31,018 nucleotides of DNA. Origin: JAZDEY01 sp043808325 [NCBI: Candidatus Eiseniibacteriota bacterium] (GTDB lineage: Bacteria; Arandabacterota; Arandabacteria; Arandabacterales). Under the pieces are notes generated by a model. It was not told the DNA's origin, made no database searches, and was given only the letters and a program-made list of their open reading frames with translations. The stretch spans positions 1 through 31,018 of the forward strand of contig JAZDEY010000055.1 in the NCBI GenBank assembly GCA_043808325.1, given 5' to 3'. Shown here one piece after another: positions 17,453-26,124 of the stretch. Each line of letters opens with the position of its first letter. Within the stretch, counting starts at the first letter, position 1. Both the position numbers and the translations under genes were made by a program.

Positions 17453-18106
17453 TCAAGGACGGTGCTTCACAACCGTTACAAAGTAATCGCGTTCGATCTT
17501 CTCGATCCGCACCCGTGCCGGCTCCGTGGCCGCAAAAAGCCGCTCCAGTTGCTCCCCGCGGTACATGTAGAGATCGCACCTTCGCCGGTAGCGCAGCTTT
17601 CGCTGCCAGGCAAGGAGACCGCCTTCCGCCGGGAAGCTGAAAAAGGCTTTGGATTTCGTTACCGCCAGGGCTCTTGCTACGATCTCTGCCGGATGCGTGA
17701 CGTAGTCCATGAAGCCCATCACCACTGAGTAGTCGAACTGCTGGTTTATCGGATAGGTCATGAAATCATCGCAGACGAACTCGCAGACATCCCCGACGCC
17801 CGCGGCTGCCGCGTTATCTCTTGCCAGCCGGATCATCTGCTGAGCGAAGTCGATACCCAGGACATGTCCGGCACCCTTCTTTGCCAGGGCGATTCCATAG
17901 TGGCCCGGTCCACAACCGATATCGATTACGGTACGGCCCTCGATCGGATCGCACCCCTCCAGGGTCTTGCTGTATCTCAGCATCATGCTCTTTCGAAAAT
18001 GCCTGCTCACGAGCCTGTGGAGGAAGCCCGTGCCCCCGCCGTAGATTGCGCTGAAATCGTAGGCGTAGGAGTCGAAGAAGTCGGCGGTGCGCTTGGGGGT
18101 CGTCAT
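17453..18106 (-). CDS. Class I SAM-dependent methyltransferase
   Basis: A 217-residue methyltransferase. Motif I (VIDIGCGPGHYGIALAKKG) binds S-adenosylmethionine, the acidic end of strand 2 is in VLGIDFAQQM, and motif IV lies near SVVMGFMDYV. The substrate is not evident. The ATG at 18106 overlaps the deacetylase stop in an ATGA arrangement with GGAGG just upstream, so it is translationally coupled to polysaccharide genes. A small-molecule, lipid or sugar O-methylation role in the envelope is a reasonable inference; an UbiE-like quinone role is less likely from context. Confidence 0.88.
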   Translation of the reverse strand: MTTPKRTADFFDSYAYDFSAIYGGGTGFLHRLVSRHFRKSMMLRYSKTLEGCDPIEGRTVIDIGCGPGHYGIALAKKGAGHVLGIDFAQQMIRLARDNAAAAGVGDVCEFVCDDFMTYPINQQFDYSVVMGFMDYVTHPAEIVARALAVTKSKAFFSFPAEGGLLAWQRKLRYRRRCDLYMYRGEQLERLFAATEPARVRIEKIERDYFVTVVKHRP

Positions 18107-18951
18107 AACCCTCCGATAAGCCGGCCGTTCTCGGACATGAATCCTTCGAAGGTCGTGAACTCCAACTGGTCCAGGATTCTCGAGACCTTGCCTGCGGTGG
18201 TTCCAAGATTGACGTAGGATTTGAATCTTTTCCAGAAGCCCATCGGCAACCTCGGCTGGGAGGGGTCTATATCACGTGGGTGGATATAGAAAACCACCGG
18301 TCTCCCCTCCTTGAGTACCTTCAAGGCCATCATCTTCACTACGGCATAGGGGAAGAGCCGCAGGTAGCCTCCCCCAAAGAAGCACAAGGGTTGCCCCAGG
18401 ACCTCAGCGATAGTTATCGGAATCTCGAGGAGCCGCCCCGAGTTCCCCGTGATCCAGTATGGTGCGTAGTTTCCGGTCTTGAGACCTCCGTGCTCCCTGC
18501 GCGCCGGAAACACAGAGGAGTCATAGAGGTAACCGGCTTCGATCAGCTTTGAGTAGAACCACGGGGTCGCCCGGGTTGCCGAGAATCCTGGCGCGCGGTA
18601 TCCGGTGATCGGGCCGCCGGCAATATCTTCAATCGCCTGCTTGGATCGCCGGGCATCCTCAGCAAACTGGTCCGCAGTCATCTCGTAGACAAGTCGGTGG
18701 CCATAGCCGTGGGAGGCCACCTCGTGACCCCGCCCGATCGCTTCCCGCACCAGATCGGGATACTTCTCCGCCACCCAGCCCAGGAAGAAGCAGGTGGCGC
18801 GAACCTGCTTTCGGCTCAGGATATCCAGAATCTCCATGAAGTTCTTCCGGACCCCCTGGGGCAGGCTGCTCCACTCAGATATTGGGGGCGCCGACGTCGC
18901 GCCAAGTATGTGAAACCAATCCTCGACGTCGACCGAGAACATGCACTTCAT
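18103..18951 (-). CDS. Polysaccharide deacetylase (XrtA/PEP-CTERM-associated type)
   Basis: A 282-residue NodB-fold deacetylase. It opens with FSVDVEDWFH, the hallmark of the exosortase/PEP-CTERM-linked deacetylase group, supplying the catalytic/metal aspartates (Asp8, Asp11). The metal-binding H-x3-H is His81/His85 in SHGYGH, and GYRAPGFS is motif 3. No signal peptide is seen, as usual for this group. It probably removes N-acetyl groups from an exopolysaccharide or its precursor. The ATG at 18951 overlaps the GT9 stop (ATGA); its own TGA overlaps the methyltransferase ATG in the same way. No exosortase gene is in the window. Confidence 0.9.
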   Translation of the reverse strand: MKCMFSVDVEDWFHILGATSAPPISEWSSLPQGVRKNFMEILDILSRKQVRATCFFLGWVAEKYPDLVREAIGRGHEVASHGYGHRLVYEMTADQFAEDARRSKQAIEDIAGGPITGYRAPGFSATRATPWFYSKLIEAGYLYDSSVFPARREHGGLKTGNYAPYWITGNSGRLLEIPITIAEVLGQPLCFFGGGYLRLFPYAVVKMMALKVLKEGRPVVFYIHPRDIDPSQPRLPMGFWKRFKSYVNLGTTAGKVSRILDQLEFTTFEGFMSENGRLIGGL

Positions 18952-20156
18952 ATGTGGTTCCTCTTTAGATCGTACCGCAAGATCTCCGCCCAGACATCCT
19001 CCACACTGATATCTCGCATACAAATAGGATCGTCGCAATCACGAACCTTGCCTCTGTAGATCTCGACACAAGGACTGCAGCGAGTACGTTTATAAAGCGA
19101 TACGTTTCTCTTTCCTACGGGGGCATATCGCGAGGGCGATTCGGGTCCGAAAAGGCCGATTGTCGGCGTGCCTACCGCAGCAGCGATATGCATAGGCCCG
19201 GTATCGTTGCTGATGAAAAGATCACACCTCTCGATAAGGACCGCAGCCTGCTTTGTCTCAAACTCCCCGCCGCTGTTATGTGCGGTCCGGTTTCCGGAAA
19301 GAGACATGATTCGGTCGATCATCTGGCGTTCTGACGCCGTGCCCGTGAGGATCACCTGTGCTCCCAGCCGGCGCCCCAGCCGTCCGACGATCTCCGCGAA
19401 GCTCTCTTCGTCCCATCTCTTGTATGGTGCCCTCGGTCCCGATCCCGCGTGGATTCCAACCACGATGTCGCTGTTGCCGATTCCGCGGCCGGCAAGCCAG
19501 GCGCCTACCTTGACGCGCTCCTGGGAATCAATGTGAACCCGCTCCAACGCTTCTATACGGCCGGAATCGATGCCCAGGGGCTCGAGCAGTCTCATGTAAG
19601 AATCCACCATATGGCACTGGGGATCGATTGAGACTGCGTCGGTATAGAGCTTTCCTCGTAGGCTGTCGTTGAAGCAAAAACCTATCCGTCGAGGCGCCCC
19701 CGTCAGATAAGTAACCACCGCTGTCATCTGAAAATACTGCTCGCAATCTATAATGCAATCAAAATGCTTGGCGCGCAACAGTCGTACTAGTCTCATAAAT
19801 CCCCTGATTCCACCCGGGCTCCGCAGTACGTCGTACACGATTACTTCGTCAATTGAGGGCTGGTTTGCGACTATGCCGCAGGAGAGCGGAGTGACCAGCA
19901 CGGAGATGCTGGCGTGCGGAAACCGCCTGCGCAGACTTGCTATGGGCGTCAGCATCAGAACAGTGTCGCCAAGCCCGACAATTTTGATGACCAGGATCCT
20001 CGCTGGGTCCGGACCCTGCCTGGAACCCCGCGCCGCCCCAGTCGTCGCCGGGCGCACGCGCGATGGGAGCCGCCGGATGCGCTCCCAGGCAATCAGCAGG
20101 GAGACAGCCAGCGGGCCCAGCGACCTGTCAAGCAGTCTTAGCAGCTTTCGTTTCAT
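18948..20156 (-). CDS. GT9-family glycosyltransferase (heptosyltransferase-like)
   Basis: A 402-residue GT-B enzyme like ADP-heptose:LPS heptosyltransferases. Seen: ILVIKIVGLGDTVLMLTPI at the start of the acceptor domain, HAGSG and KRWDEESFAEI in the donor domain, then ISNDTGPMHIAAAVGTPTIGLFGP, the strongest GT9 signature. The C-terminal Cys cluster (CSPC, then two further Cys residues) is frequent in this family. About 50 basic, hydrophobic N-terminal residues precede the core and may bind the inner face of the membrane. It likely adds a heptose or similar sugar to LPS core or another envelope glycan. It is the first gene of the deacetylase-methyltransferase run. Confidence 0.92.
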   Translation of the reverse strand: MKRKLLRLLDRSLGPLAVSLLIAWERIRRLPSRVRPATTGAARGSRQGPDPARILVIKIVGLGDTVLMLTPIASLRRRFPHASISVLVTPLSCGIVANQPSIDEVIVYDVLRSPGGIRGFMRLVRLLRAKHFDCIIDCEQYFQMTAVVTYLTGAPRRIGFCFNDSLRGKLYTDAVSIDPQCHMVDSYMRLLEPLGIDSGRIEALERVHIDSQERVKVGAWLAGRGIGNSDIVVGIHAGSGPRAPYKRWDEESFAEIVGRLGRRLGAQVILTGTASERQMIDRIMSLSGNRTAHNSGGEFETKQAAVLIERCDLFISNDTGPMHIAAAVGTPTIGLFGPESPSRYAPVGKRNVSLYKRTRCSPCVEIYRGKVRDCDDPICMRDISVEDVWAEILRYDLKRNHI

Positions 20157-20244
20157 CGCTCCCCATCCCGAGCGCGAGATCCTGGGATAAGCCGGTTCGC
20201 GCAGGCGCCCTGCTCAGCCTGCAAGATGGCTCTGGTTTCACAGT

Positions 20245-20272
20245 ATCATAGAGTCATGGTGGAATCGGGCAA
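20245..20272 (-). promoter_or_regulatory. Putative promoter of the GT9-deacetylase-methyltransferase run
   Basis: On the minus strand TTGCCC (20267-20272) is followed after 16 bases by TATGAT (20245-20250, five of six consensus bases). Transcription would start near 20238 and leave a leader of about 80 bases before the GT9 ATG. The -35 matches only its TTG half, so confidence is moderate. The promoter lies between tRNA-Pro(CGG) and the GT9 gene. Confidence 0.45.
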
Positions 20273-20335
20273 TTCGAAAAACCGTGATCACAGACTGGGT
20301 TGACCAACTGTTACACGCGACAGGAATGAAAGATC

Positions 20336-20412
<77 letters not shown>

Positions 20413-20561
20413 CCAGTTCCTATTCGTTTGACCTGATTCCCCCGGCCTGATTCCCAGGGTCCTAGTTAACCATATTTGCCGAAAATTCTCAAGCGTTCAG
20501 ACTGAGTCCAGAACCTCGTTGTCCAGTCCTAATCTATCATGTTTTGTCGCGGTAGCAAAGA

Positions 20562-20578
20562 GCGATGTGATACATCGC
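20562..20578 (-). terminator. Candidate intrinsic terminator after surE
   Basis: Directly after the surE stop codon the transcript can form a 7-bp stem, GCGATGT with ACATCGC, closed by the 3-base loop ATC, followed by TCTTTGCT. The stem is perfect, but the T tract is short and interrupted, so termination may be weak. Location at the end of the lpxL-GT2-surE run supports the call. Confidence 0.5.
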
Positions 20579-20579
20579 C

Positions 20580-21326
20580 CTAAAGGTGCAAATCCCAGGC
20601 CCTAATCGCGTCCATCGACTTGTAGTCGGTAAGATCAAGATGAAGCGGCGTGACCGATATCATGCTCGCTTCAACGGCCTCGAAATCGGTCTCCTCGCCC
20701 GGATACCAGATCGGTGCCTTCCCCCCTATCCAGTAGTAATCCCTGCCCCTGGGATCGGTCTTCCTCACGACGGCGTCCCGGTAGACCCGCTTGCCCAACT
20801 TGGTCACCTTGACTCCCTTCAGCATTTTGCTCGGAAGGGACGGCACATTGACATTGAGCAGGGTCCCATTGGGCAGGCCATGCTCAAGGACCTCTTCGGC
20901 AATCTTGGGAGCGAAGGCCTCCGCTGCTTCGAAGTTCTGATCCTGCCAGGAGCACACCGATATCGCAATTGAAGGCAGCCCCAGAAGTGTCCCCTCGAAG
21001 GCCGCTGCAACCGTGCCCGAATAGGTGACGTCATCCCCCAGATTGGGGCCATGATTCATACCCGAGATCAGGATGTCGGGCTTGCTCTCAAGCAGCCCCC
21101 GCATTGCAAGCAGCACACAGTCGGTGGGTGTCCCGTCCACTGAGATCGTGTCTTCGGCGACCCAATTGATTCTCAGAGGACTGGTAAGGGTCAGAGCATG
21201 ACCCGCCGCACTTTGCTCCCTTTCAGGGGCCACCACCATCACTCTGCCAAGGTGTGAGAGAGCCTCTCTGAGTTTGTGGATGCCTTCAGCTCTGAATCCG
21301 TCATCGTTAGTAAGCAGGATGTTCAC
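20580..21326 (-). CDS. surE: 5'-nucleotidase SurE
   Basis: A 248-residue (from GTG 21326) metal-dependent nucleoside monophosphatase/exopolyphosphatase of the stationary-phase survival family. The N-terminal ILLTNDDG holds the metal-binding aspartate pair. Further landmarks are VVAPEREQSAAGHALTLT, GTPTDCV, and ISGMNHGPNLGDDVTYSGTVAAA, all typical. I placed the start at GTG 21326 because family members begin right before ILLTNDDG. An in-frame TTG at 21350, with GGAGG ten bases upstream, would add eight residues and overlap the GT2 gene by 14 bases. The enzyme is cytoplasmic and acts in nucleotide turnover. It closes the lpxL-GT2-surE run. Confidence 0.96.
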   Translation of the reverse strand: MNILLTNDDGFRAEGIHKLREALSHLGRVMVVAPEREQSAAGHALTLTSPLRINWVAEDTISVDGTPTDCVLLAMRGLLESKPDILISGMNHGPNLGDDVTYSGTVAAAFEGTLLGLPSIAISVCSWQDQNFEAAEAFAPKIAEEVLEHGLPNGTLLNVNVPSLPSKMLKGVKVTKLGKRVYRDAVVRKTDPRGRDYYWIGGKAPIWYPGEETDFEAVEASMISVTPLHLDLTDYKSMDAIRAWDLHL

Positions 21327-21336
21327 GGGGTTTCGA

Positions 21337-22068
21337 TTATTTCTTGCCAACGTGCTGGAACCTCCAGAAGAAGCTTCTGATTATCAGCCAGAGAAACCGG
21401 ATGGGCTGTTTCACGGGATGGACGTAGCTCCTCTCGTCTGCATAGATCGTCGAAATGGGAGCCGAGTCAACGGTGTAGCCTCTCGAGACTGCTTTGATCA
21501 GGATCTCGCTCTCGGCTCCATAACTCGCCGAGGAGGTCTCAACGTTGGCTATGGCTCTCCTCGAGATAAGCCTGAAGCCGGATTGGGAATCATGGATGTA
21601 TCTGCCCGCCGAGAGCGACACCAGGAGGGAGCTCAGGGTATTGGTCACCACCCTCAGAGCAGGCATCCTCGAAAAATCCCGCCGCCTGGTCCCGATAATG
21701 ATATCGGCATGCGTATGGAGCCAACGCTCAATCAGATTGGGAATCTCCCGTGGAGAGTGCTGTCCGTCGGCATCGAGGGTGACCACCGCCTTGAGATCGG
21801 TCCTTAAGAAGTAGTCGAAGCCGGTCCGAAGGGCGACGCCTTTGCCCATGTTGGCAGCGTGACTTACGACCACGGCACCGGCAGCCTCGGCGGTCCTTGC
21901 CGTCGCGTCGGTCGAACCATCGTCCACCACCAATATGGCGAGGTCGGGGCTCAGCGTCCTCACGCTTCTGACCACCCCGCCTACGGCCTCACCGGCGTTG
22001 TAGGCAGGAATCAGGATCAGCAACGCTCCGTAGGCACTCTCCAGTGAAGTAGGAATGTCTTGATTCAT
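21337..22068 (-). CDS. GT2-family glycosyltransferase (DPM1-like)
   Basis: A 243-residue GT-A glycosyltransferase. Residues ~16-24 give LLILIPAYN, followed by ILVVDDGSTDAT near 45-56 and the metal/nucleotide-binding DAD at 99-101 in VTLDADGQHSP. This pattern matches dolichol/undecaprenyl-phosphate sugar synthases. There is no C-terminal multi-span membrane domain, only a short aromatic amphipathic tail, so the protein is probably peripheral. It likely transfers a sugar from UDP- or GDP-sugar to polyprenyl phosphate or a nascent glycan. It starts 12 bases after the acyltransferase gene and probably shares its transcript. Confidence 0.9.
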   Translation of the reverse strand: MNQDIPTSLESAYGALLILIPAYNAGEAVGGVVRSVRTLSPDLAILVVDDGSTDATARTAEAAGAVVVSHAANMGKGVALRTGFDYFLRTDLKAVVTLDADGQHSPREIPNLIERWLHTHADIIIGTRRRDFSRMPALRVVTNTLSSLLVSLSAGRYIHDSQSGFRLISRRAIANVETSSASYGAESEILIKAVSRGYTVDSAPISTIYADERSYVHPVKQPIRFLWLIIRSFFWRFQHVGKK

Positions 22069-22080
22069 CGGGTACTGTGC

Positions 22081-23007
22081 TCACTCCCCAATTCTGTCAA
22101 AACGGTACCACTGTTCCGGGTATTTCTCTATATGTTTCTCGAAGATGCGGATGCAGCGGCGAACGATATCTGCGGCGCCCCCTCGATCATCAGCAGTCGC
22201 GACGATCGCAGGCTCGCTTTCCAGATGATACTTTCCATCCTGCCCTCTGACACAGAAAGCCGGGATCACGGGAATTCCCCTGGACGCTGCGAGCCCGGCA
22301 TAAGCCGATGGCACCTTTGTGGCGACCCCGAAGAAATCTACGGGCATGCCCTGTCCGGTGAAGTCGCGGTCGCCGGCAATTCCAACAGACGCGGCCTCAA
22401 GGACCAGAGCCAGGTCCTTCGCCGCCGATTTCACCGACATCACGGTAAGGCCCCTGGCCTCCCTCCTGCTCCTAAAGATGGCGGCTACTCTCGGATCCGC
22501 ATGGTCGAGCGCTATCACGTAGAGTCTGATCCCAAGCATGGCCCCAGCTGCCGCAGCCAGCTCCCAGTTTCCAAGATGGGCGGTAAGCAAGATTGCAGGC
22601 CTGCCTGCCATCTCCTGCTTCAGCTTCATGAAGCTCTCGAGGTGCACGATACGGTCGAGATGCTTGACGTCGATTCTGGGCAGGTAGAGAAACTCAGCAA
22701 CTACCCCGGCAAAGTTCCGGACAATTCGGCGCGCGAGTCTCGATCTCTGGGCCCGGGTGCCGCCCGCCGTGGGAAGCAGAGTGAGATTGTGGGCGAGGTT
22801 GCCGCGTAGATGACGGCTCGACGCATACCAGATGTCCCCGATGCGTTCGGCGACCCAGTAAGACCAATTGAGCGGCAGGACAGCGGCCACCGCCCTCGCC
22901 ACAAGGTATCCTAAATAGAGCAATCGCCGTTCACCCCATCGTGATGGTCTGAGCTCCAGTTTAGCAGTCCGGCTCGGGTAATGCCGAGCTTTTTGATAGT
23001 CGGACAC
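22081..23007 (-). CDS. Lipid A acyltransferase, LpxL/HtrB family
   Basis: A 308-residue inner-membrane acyltransferase that adds secondary acyl chains to lipid A precursors. The N-terminal ~60 residues include a hydrophobic stretch (LLYLGYLVARAVAAVLPL). The catalytic HX4E motif is His144-LGNW-Glu149 in LTAHLGNWE. The conserved GDRDFTGQG and the FFG-x-x-T-K-V-P-S-A-type segment follow, and the C-terminus has YPEQWYRF. The start is GTG 23007; no ribosome binding site precedes it, but a -10/-35 pair ends about seven bases upstream, so the message may be leaderless. Acyl donor and specific lipid A position are unknown. Confidence 0.92.
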   Translation of the reverse strand: MSDYQKARHYPSRTAKLELRPSRWGERRLLYLGYLVARAVAAVLPLNWSYWVAERIGDIWYASSRHLRGNLAHNLTLLPTAGGTRAQRSRLARRIVRNFAGVVAEFLYLPRIDVKHLDRIVHLESFMKLKQEMAGRPAILLTAHLGNWELAAAAGAMLGIRLYVIALDHADPRVAAIFRSRREARGLTVMSVKSAAKDLALVLEAASVGIAGDRDFTGQGMPVDFFGVATKVPSAYAGLAASRGIPVIPAFCVRGQDGKYHLESEPAIVATADDRGGAADIVRRCIRIFEKHIEKYPEQWYRFDRIGE

Positions 23008-23013
23008 ACAACC

Positions 23014-23041
23014 AATATAATAGCTGGGCCCCTCAAATCAA
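23014..23041 (-). promoter_or_regulatory. Putative promoter directly upstream of the lpxL-like gene
   Basis: On the minus strand TTGATT (23036-23041) and TATATT (23014-23019, five of six) are spaced by 16 bases. The -35 overlaps the stop codon of the MalG-like permease gene. The predicted transcription start (~23007) coincides with the GTG start codon, which would give a leaderless message. This would uncouple lipid A acylation from the sugar transporter. Confidence 0.35.
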
Positions 23042-23868
23042 CCTTTCAGGGCTCCTCGGGTGACATCCTGGATGATGTATCTCTGGAAGATCGTGGAGAG
23101 CGCCACAAGCGGGATACTGGCGAGGGTAGACGCAGCCATTATGTATCCCCAGGGAATCTCGCCATGCAGTCCTTCGAAGAGAGCGATACCCACGGGAATC
23201 GTTCTGGCGTGGTGGTCGGTTGTAAGCATCAGAGCGAAGAGGAATTCGTTAAAGGCAGAGATGAAGACGAGAAGCACTGCCGAGAGAAGCCCCGGCGCGG
23301 AGATCGGTAAGATCACCTTACGAAACACTGTCAATCGTCCGGCTCCGTCGACCAGCGCTGCATCATCGAAGTCTCGCGGTATCTGCATGATGTAGCTCAG
23401 GAGGATCCAGAAGCTCAGCGGCACGGTCCAGGCTATGTAGGGAAAGACCAGCGCAGCATAAGTATTGAGCAGCCCGAGCGAGCGCATCAACTTGTAAAGG
23501 TAACCTATAAGACTTATCTGCGGGAACATCGAGAATGCCAGAATCGCAAGTGGGAGCACCAGCCGGCCTCGGAACTCGATCCGCGAGACCGCATAGGCCG
23601 CAAGAGCTGCGACCGTTACGCAGGCCGCGGCGACCGTGCCGCCCACAACCATGCTGTTCCTGAGGTATTCCAGAAAATGCAGGGATCTCACCGTGAGAAT
23701 ATCGACGTAGTTTCTGGCTGTCGCTATGAATCTGCCTCCGTGGCCCAGAAAGTCGGGATTGCGGCTCAGGGAGACCACAAGCATCCACACGAAGGGGGCC
23801 ATCGAAAAGGCGACCATGAAGACGATCCCTGCTGCGAGCGCAAAAGCCTTGGTTCTTGCCTCGGTCAT
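23038..23868 (-). CDS. Sugar ABC transporter permease, MalG type (CUT1)
   Basis: A 276-residue inner-membrane permease with about six transmembrane segments, the first at residues ~10-33. The segment LRNSMVVGG and the EAA-type cytoplasmic loop (DFDDAALVDGAGRLTVFRKVILP) that docks on the ATPase are as in MalG-like subunits. The C-terminal part (LLSAVLLVFISAFNEFLFALMLT) is also typical. The ATG at 23868 has GGAAGG seven bases upstream and overlaps the stop of the MalF-like gene (ATGA). It would pair with the MalF-like subunit to import a carbohydrate delivered by the lipoprotein. The substrate is unknown. Confidence 0.92.
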   Translation of the reverse strand: MTEARTKAFALAAGIVFMVAFSMAPFVWMLVVSLSRNPDFLGHGGRFIATARNYVDILTVRSLHFLEYLRNSMVVGGTVAAACVTVAALAAYAVSRIEFRGRLVLPLAILAFSMFPQISLIGYLYKLMRSLGLLNTYAALVFPYIAWTVPLSFWILLSYIMQIPRDFDDAALVDGAGRLTVFRKVILPISAPGLLSAVLLVFISAFNEFLFALMLTTDHHARTIPVGIALFEGLHGEIPWGYIMAASTLASIPLVALSTIFQRYIIQDVTRGALKG

Positions 23869-24761
23869 CTGAGTGCCTTCCGAAAGCCGCCGGCACGGAG
23901 ATAGATGATTGAGAGCGCGAACGCGATCACGAAAACCACTACGGCTATGGTCGATCCGTATCCGAAATCACCCTCGTTGAAATACTTGTATCCGTATAGC
24001 GAGAGCGACGTGGTCGATCCGCCAGGCCCCCCACCGGTCAACACATAGATGAGGTCGAGGATTCGGATGGCATCAATGGTCCTGAAGATAAGTGCGACGG
24101 CCACCACCGGCTTGAGTATTGGAAGGGTTATCCTGAAGAATCGCTGATGAGGGCGAGCCCCGTCCACCTTGGCCTGCTCATATATGGCTTCGGGAATGGT
24201 CTGTAGGCCTGCCAGGAGAATTATGGCGACGAAGGGAGTGGTTTTCCAGACGTCGGCCACGACCAGTGCCGTAAAAGCGCTGGCGGGGCTCCCCAGCCAG
24301 TTAACGGGTGTGCCTGCTAAGTGAGTGATTCCCACCAGATAATTGGCGAGGCCGTAGCTGTAGTTATAGATCAGCTCCCAGGTCCGCGCCGCTACGATCG
24401 TGGGTACTGCCCAGGGCACGAGAACGGCAGCGCGCAGAGCATTTCGAAAGCGCAGCTTCTCGTTAAGGATCAGGGCGAAGATCATGCCCAGGGCCATCTC
24501 GATCGGAAGAGAGACGGCGACGAACAGGACCGTGAATCTGAACGAGCGCCAGAACTCGGAGTCGGCGAACACCCTTTGATAGTTTGAAAGCATGACCAGC
24601 TTCGACGGCAGATAGCTCACGTCACGAAAGAGACTTGTCCAGAAGGTGCCCAGGACCGGCAGAATCACAAAGAACAGGATCGTGATTCCCAGAGGCAGGA
24701 TAAAGCCGTATGCTGTGAGGCCTTCATTGCCCCGTCCTCGTGGTGTGGAAGTGCGGCGCAA
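23865..24761 (-). CDS. Sugar ABC transporter permease, MalF type (CUT1)
   Basis: A 298-residue permease with about six membrane segments, the first at residues ~16-38. The EAA loop is EAIYEQAKVDGARPHQRFFRITLP, which binds the ATPase. It starts with TTG at 24761; GAGGT lies seven bases upstream and overlaps the stop codon of the binding-protein gene, which supports the choice. Its stop overlaps the MalG-like start by four bases. Together with the MalG-like protein it forms the channel of a CUT1 importer for oligosaccharides, glycerol-phosphate or similar sugars. No ATPase gene accompanies it. Confidence 0.92.
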   Translation of the reverse strand: MRRTSTPRGRGNEGLTAYGFILPLGITILFFVILPVLGTFWTSLFRDVSYLPSKLVMLSNYQRVFADSEFWRSFRFTVLFVAVSLPIEMALGMIFALILNEKLRFRNALRAAVLVPWAVPTIVAARTWELIYNYSYGLANYLVGITHLAGTPVNWLGSPASAFTALVVADVWKTTPFVAIILLAGLQTIPEAIYEQAKVDGARPHQRFFRITLPILKPVVAVALIFRTIDAIRILDLIYVLTGGGPGGSTTSLSLYGYKYFNEGDFGYGSTIAVVVFVIAFALSIIYLRAGGFRKALR

Positions 24762-24771
24762 GCTGGTTACC

Positions 24772-26061
24772 TCATTGTCCGTAGGTCTGGACTACGGCGA
24801 GGGCCTCACTCTGGGCTTGACCGAGTGCAGCCTCCGGTGGGGTGATCCCGGAGAGCGCCGCATTCACCTTGGCCTGAAGGACTCTCGACAGCATACTGTA
24901 ATATGGCAGATTCGGGCGGGCCGCTGCGGTAGTGAATACGTCCTTGAGGACAACAAGGTGTGGTGCGCGCCGCAGCAGTTCCGGGGAATCATATGTATCC
25001 TGTCTGGCCGGGTTCCAGCCAAGGTTAAGAGCGAACCCCAGCTGGACCTCGCGAGAGACCATGAACTTAACCAGATCCCAGCCGGCTGCCCGGTTGTCAC
25101 TTGACTTGGAGACTGCAACGTGCCAGCCACCTAGCGCACCCACATGGGTGCCGTTCTCCCCGCGGGGCAGGAGCGTGATCCCGACCTTGCCCCTGACCCG
25201 AGAGCCTTCGGCTTGGTGAAGTCCCCAGGCATAGGGCCAATTCCTTTCAAAGACTGCATTGCCGGCCTCAAAGAAGCTCCTGACCTCCTCCTCCTTCATC
25301 TCGGTATAGGTGTTCGGGGGTGAGATCTCATAGGTGACGATAAGGTCACGCATCAACCGGAGGGCCCCGATGTTCTCCGGCCTGTCAAGCGTAAGGTTAC
25401 CGGCTCGATCAACCAGGCTCCCTCCGTTGGAGAGCGCGAACTCGAGGAAGTTACAGACCACACCTTCGTACTGGGCTCCCTGCCAGACAAAACCCCAGAA
25501 GTCGGGGTTGGCCGCGCGCTCGCCCTCCTTTACCTGAGCGGCCATATCGATGAGGTCGCGCCATGTCTCCGGAGGACCGACGTATCCATACTTCTCAAGG
25601 AGATCGGTTCTGTAATACAGCAATCCTGCATCAACATAGACGGGTAGGGCGACCAGTCTCCCCTGGAATCTGTCGGCTAACTGAATCATGCCCGGAAAGA
25701 AGGGGCTTAGGTCGAAGCTGTCGCGGCTGACGTAGGGATCGAGATCCTCCAGCCACCCCGACGCTGCGAACTGGCCGATCCAGACAATATCCATCAAGAA
25801 TACGTCCGGGTCATCTTCCCGGGCCTTGAGGGGAACGATGAGGCTTTGGCGCCGTTGATCCGTGTCGGTCGGCTGTCGCATCAAACTCACCTGGATGCCC
25901 GATTTCTCGGCGAACTCGCGCGTGACCTTCTCCCAATAGTCAAGCTCGGCGGGAGCACCTCCTATCATCAGCGTAAGGTGCGGCTTATCTTTGCCGCAGG
26001 ATGCAGCGAGAGCTCCGGCCGCAAGCACCAGGTATATGAGAACCCTTAGGGACCGTTTCAT
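24772..26061 (-). CDS. Extracellular sugar-binding lipoprotein of the CUT1 ABC transporter
   Basis: A 429-residue family 1 (MalE-like) solute-binding protein. The N-terminus is a lipoprotein signal peptide ending LAASC, with Cys22 as the lipid anchor, so the mature protein sits outside the inner membrane. Family features include LTLMIGGAPAELDYWEKVTREF, FLMDIVWIGQFAASGWLEDLDPYV and the GALGGWHVAVSKSSDN segment. The start has a strong GGAAGG site six bases upstream. It is 63 bases downstream of a secreted protein of unknown function and 10 bases upstream of the MalF-like gene. The bound sugar cannot be predicted from sequence. Confidence 0.93.
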   Translation of the reverse strand: MKRSLRVLIYLVLAAGALAASCGKDKPHLTLMIGGAPAELDYWEKVTREFAEKSGIQVSLMRQPTDTDQRRQSLIVPLKAREDDPDVFLMDIVWIGQFAASGWLEDLDPYVSRDSFDLSPFFPGMIQLADRFQGRLVALPVYVDAGLLYYRTDLLEKYGYVGPPETWRDLIDMAAQVKEGERAANPDFWGFVWQGAQYEGVVCNFLEFALSNGGSLVDRAGNLTLDRPENIGALRLMRDLIVTYEISPPNTYTEMKEEEVRSFFEAGNAVFERNWPYAWGLHQAEGSRVRGKVGITLLPRGENGTHVGALGGWHVAVSKSSDNRAAGWDLVKFMVSREVQLGFALNLGWNPARQDTYDSPELLRRAPHLVVLKDVFTTAAARPNLPYYSMLSRVLQAKVNAALSGITPPEAALGQAQSEALAVVQTYGQ

Positions 26062-26124
26062 TGAGCACCTTCCTTCCGAGATCCATCCGATACCGACAAC
26101 TTCCCATCCCGTAGCTGTCTGGCA

